Below are positions 37,901 through 38,752 of a stretch of 38,752 bases of DNA, in pieces (positions within the stretch are counted from its first letter, which is position 1; the number at the start of each line of letters is the position of its first letter). The notes beneath the pieces are model-generated. The model saw nothing but the letters and a program-made list of their open reading frames with translations. It was not told where the DNA came from and did no database searches. Origin of the DNA: an uncultured Saprospiraceae bacterium (GTDB lineage Bacteria > Bacteroidota > Bacteroidia > Chitinophagales > Saprospiraceae); the NCBI GenBank assembly GCA_937928615.1, contig CALFWI010000397.1, forward strand, positions 1-38,752, in the 5' to 3' direction. The position numbers and the translations under genes were made by a program.

Positions 37901-38515
37901 CAATTAACCCCCAGTCCTGTCGTTTTGGGGGACCCAAATCCTGATTGGCGAGGTAGTTTGGGCATTAGCGCAAGCTATAAAAAAATCACCCTTGGTATAT
38001 TATTAGAACATGCCCATGGTGGGGATTATTCTCCCCGAACACAATGGGTTTTAAATAGATTTGGGACGACAGCAGAAACGGCCAATCGAGTGACCCTAAG
38101 CCAAGATTTAATGAATTATGCGGGAAAATTGATTCCCAAAGGCACAACCGTTAGAGGGAACCTCAAAGATTTTGGTGGAGGTACGGTTTTGTTGGATGAA
38201 ACTTGGTACCGAACAGGCATCGGTGGCGGATTTGGCGACAATCAAGCCTATAATTTTTCCATTAAAGACGCTACTTTTACTCGATTGCGAGAAGTCGCAT
38301 TAAGTTATACTTTGGACACGCCTAGTTTCCAAGAAAAATCAAAATTAGCGGCCATTAAATTTACGATAGCTGCCCGAAATTTATTCCTTTGGGATAAACT
38401 TCAAGGCATTGACCCAGAAACGAATCAGACTGGAGTCAGTAATGGATTTGGGCTAGATTATTTTACGAATCCTAGTACTCGGTCATTCTTAATTAGTATG
38501 GCCGTTAGTTATTAA
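34958..38515 (+). CDS. SusC/RagA family TonB-dependent transporter with N-terminal STN domain and carboxypeptidase-like domain (non-ATG start)
   Basis: STN (KEVSFLYEPETIANIKINTPFDYRADIKTILKKIL), CarboxypepD_reg (GQILDENKLPLTGATIYLPDALSGTTTDEAGFFEL), TonB plug (GGKAANVQIARTNGDPGAATNIRIRGANTITGSNIPLIILDGIPI). Confidence 0.94.
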   Translation: MLLQNLVNYISLLLFLPTLLVGQVQVKYEQVTTNALPKILHQLKKQKEVSFLYEPETIANIKINTPFDYRADIKTILKKILPPVHLKFKKVGRQNYIIKKAKIKKRYLSSRINRKPSQITTPKKISNKVPPRKIIGQILDENKLPLTGATIYLPDALSGTTTDEAGFFELLIPSGNQSLEISFIGYETNVIEIAQQKRLNLQLNPAKNFLNEIVVNAIGFTHSRDKMGATAAIIDPKLIQQSGEVNLLNALGGKAANVQIARTNGDPGAATNIRIRGANTITGSNIPLIILDGIPISNSTIYGGGNNVTGGRTGGVAQQNRLSDLNPNDIASLQILKGASAAALWGSRAANGVIVMTTKKGTSGKLQINYQTTLSFDKVKERLALQTSWGQGKNGQYSPNAAESWGDYIPERTGQVDEYVQNGTYFEGTDGIRYLPIKEKHSKHIFTEENWKEVIQKGGFSQHNLNVSGGNNRATFFFNLGHLNQDGIIKNADYNRTNLRLNGKIYLTDWLIFSTNANYTHSNSNRIQQSSSTTSLLLGLLRTPPDFDNQTYKGTYYDGVGGVFPNRHRSYRRYLGNRQNPIYNNPSWTAFEQTAASTVNRSIIATDLKIQPVNWMQLTVRGGFDKTGDQRNYFFPIGSSGFRSPGVFAEDLIGEQELNFDVIAKANFQLKQALKGTATIGWNINDRQRTINSQELTGFPATSIQEIHSLNGPISQTTIDNNQQHIRSNRAFAILSTHFYDQFFLTASGGLEATSSIDGTFFYPAMDAAWQFTKAIKQPNWLDFGKLRASFGKVGIQPAPHRFRILAEDQFEYTTYSDPLAVNLFGGGFRVDDDKGNANLRPEIKTEWELGIDTRLLQNKLTISATYYQNWIKDVLFYLDLSPSSGYDTQYDNGGKMSNQGFEARLEYTILNKEKWQLSTYTNFSQNKNKVLDLKGTESIDLTGSSLSSRAVVGYPLGVLVGTGSLTDADGHFILNENGFPQLTPSPVVLGDPNPDWRGSLGISASYKKITLGILLEHAHGGDYSPRTQWVLNRFGTTAETANRVTLSQDLMNYAGKLIPKGTTVRGNLKDFGGGTVLLDETWYRTGIGGGFGDNQAYNFSIKDATFTRLREVALSYTLDTPSFQEKSKLAAIKFTIAARNLFLWDKLQGIDPETNQTGVSNGFGLDYFTNPSTRSFLISMAVSY

Positions 38516-38546
38516 ACAATTTAAAACTGTTGTATTGATATTATTG

Positions 38547-38587
38547 TTTTATTGTTACGGTGCTGGATGACCCTTAATTCGAGATTT
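38547..38587. repeat. Dispersed diverged 41-bp intergenic repeat, copy 2
   Basis: ttttattgttacggtgctggatgacccttaattcgagattt; about 34/41 to 25555-25595. Confidence 0.7.
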
Positions 38588-38615
38588 CTTAGCTATGTAG
38601 TAGTACAACTGTGGG

Positions 38616-38751
38616 TCTTTGACAATTTTTGCACAAGTTCAATCCTTTCAGGATTGTGAGACTCGAATCTGCCAGCATTCTCCGCATTTCATACGGAGTT
38701 ATTATAGTTTAATCACTTCGTGATTGATAGCAATGCAAAAATTGTCAAAGA
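38616..38751. mobile_element. 136-bp element with 18-bp perfect terminal inverted repeats and three internal TTC-loop hairpins
   Basis: TCTTTGACAATTTTTGCA (38616-38633)/TGCAAAAATTGTCAAAGA (38734-38751); CAATCCT-TTC-AGGATTG, CTCCGCAT-TTC-ATACGGAG, AATCAC-TTC-GTGATT inside. Confidence 0.7.
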
Positions 38752-38752
38752 A

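Noticed and set aside
1-38752. Prophage, defence island or integrated conjugative element
   Set aside because: No integrase, capsid, transposase, restriction or toxin-antitoxin genes recognised; the content is housekeeping, secretion and envelope genes.

Overview
The window is chromosomal DNA from a Bacteroidetes, most likely Saprospiria-like. That lineage call rests on inference from a complete porP/gldKLMN type IX secretion locus, a SusC/FecR/ECF-sigma cassette and TAnnTTTG-type promoters. From left to right it contains: a giant secreted repeat protein (about 2.97 kaa, truncated by the left edge, CHU_C/gliding C-terminal domain); engB; PorP/SprF; gldK-gldL-gldM-gldN; maf; a KdsC-like phosphatase; a cystathionine gamma-synthase/lyase-type enzyme; a transketolase C-terminal half; a LOG-family protein; an AHSA1-ArsR pair; a PSD1 (cytochrome c/DUF1549/LamG/DUF1553) plus Tat-exported DUF1501 pair; a serine hydrolase; NUDIX; kdsB; a LysM/RlpA-like protein; cystathionine beta-synthase; and ECF sigma-FecR-SusC(STN). 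Most of the coding content belongs to known families. The least explained signal is non-coding. Several intergenic spacers are built from a short 7- or 8-nt word repeated in strict period, often followed by the same word in reverse complement. At least five of these arrays begin or end within about 0-15 nt of stop codons (two word families; some fill the whole spacer). Other unexplained elements are a 215-bp MITE-like element whose inverted end encodes the last residues and stop of kdsB, a 136-bp element with 18-bp perfect inverted ends and three TTC-triloop hairpins at the right edge, and a palindrome flanked by direct repeats. There is also a clear paired operator overlapping the promoter of the AHSA1-ArsR operon. 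No rRNA, tRNA, CRISPR array, prophage or transposase gene was recognised. All statements are from reading the sequence; no database search was run.
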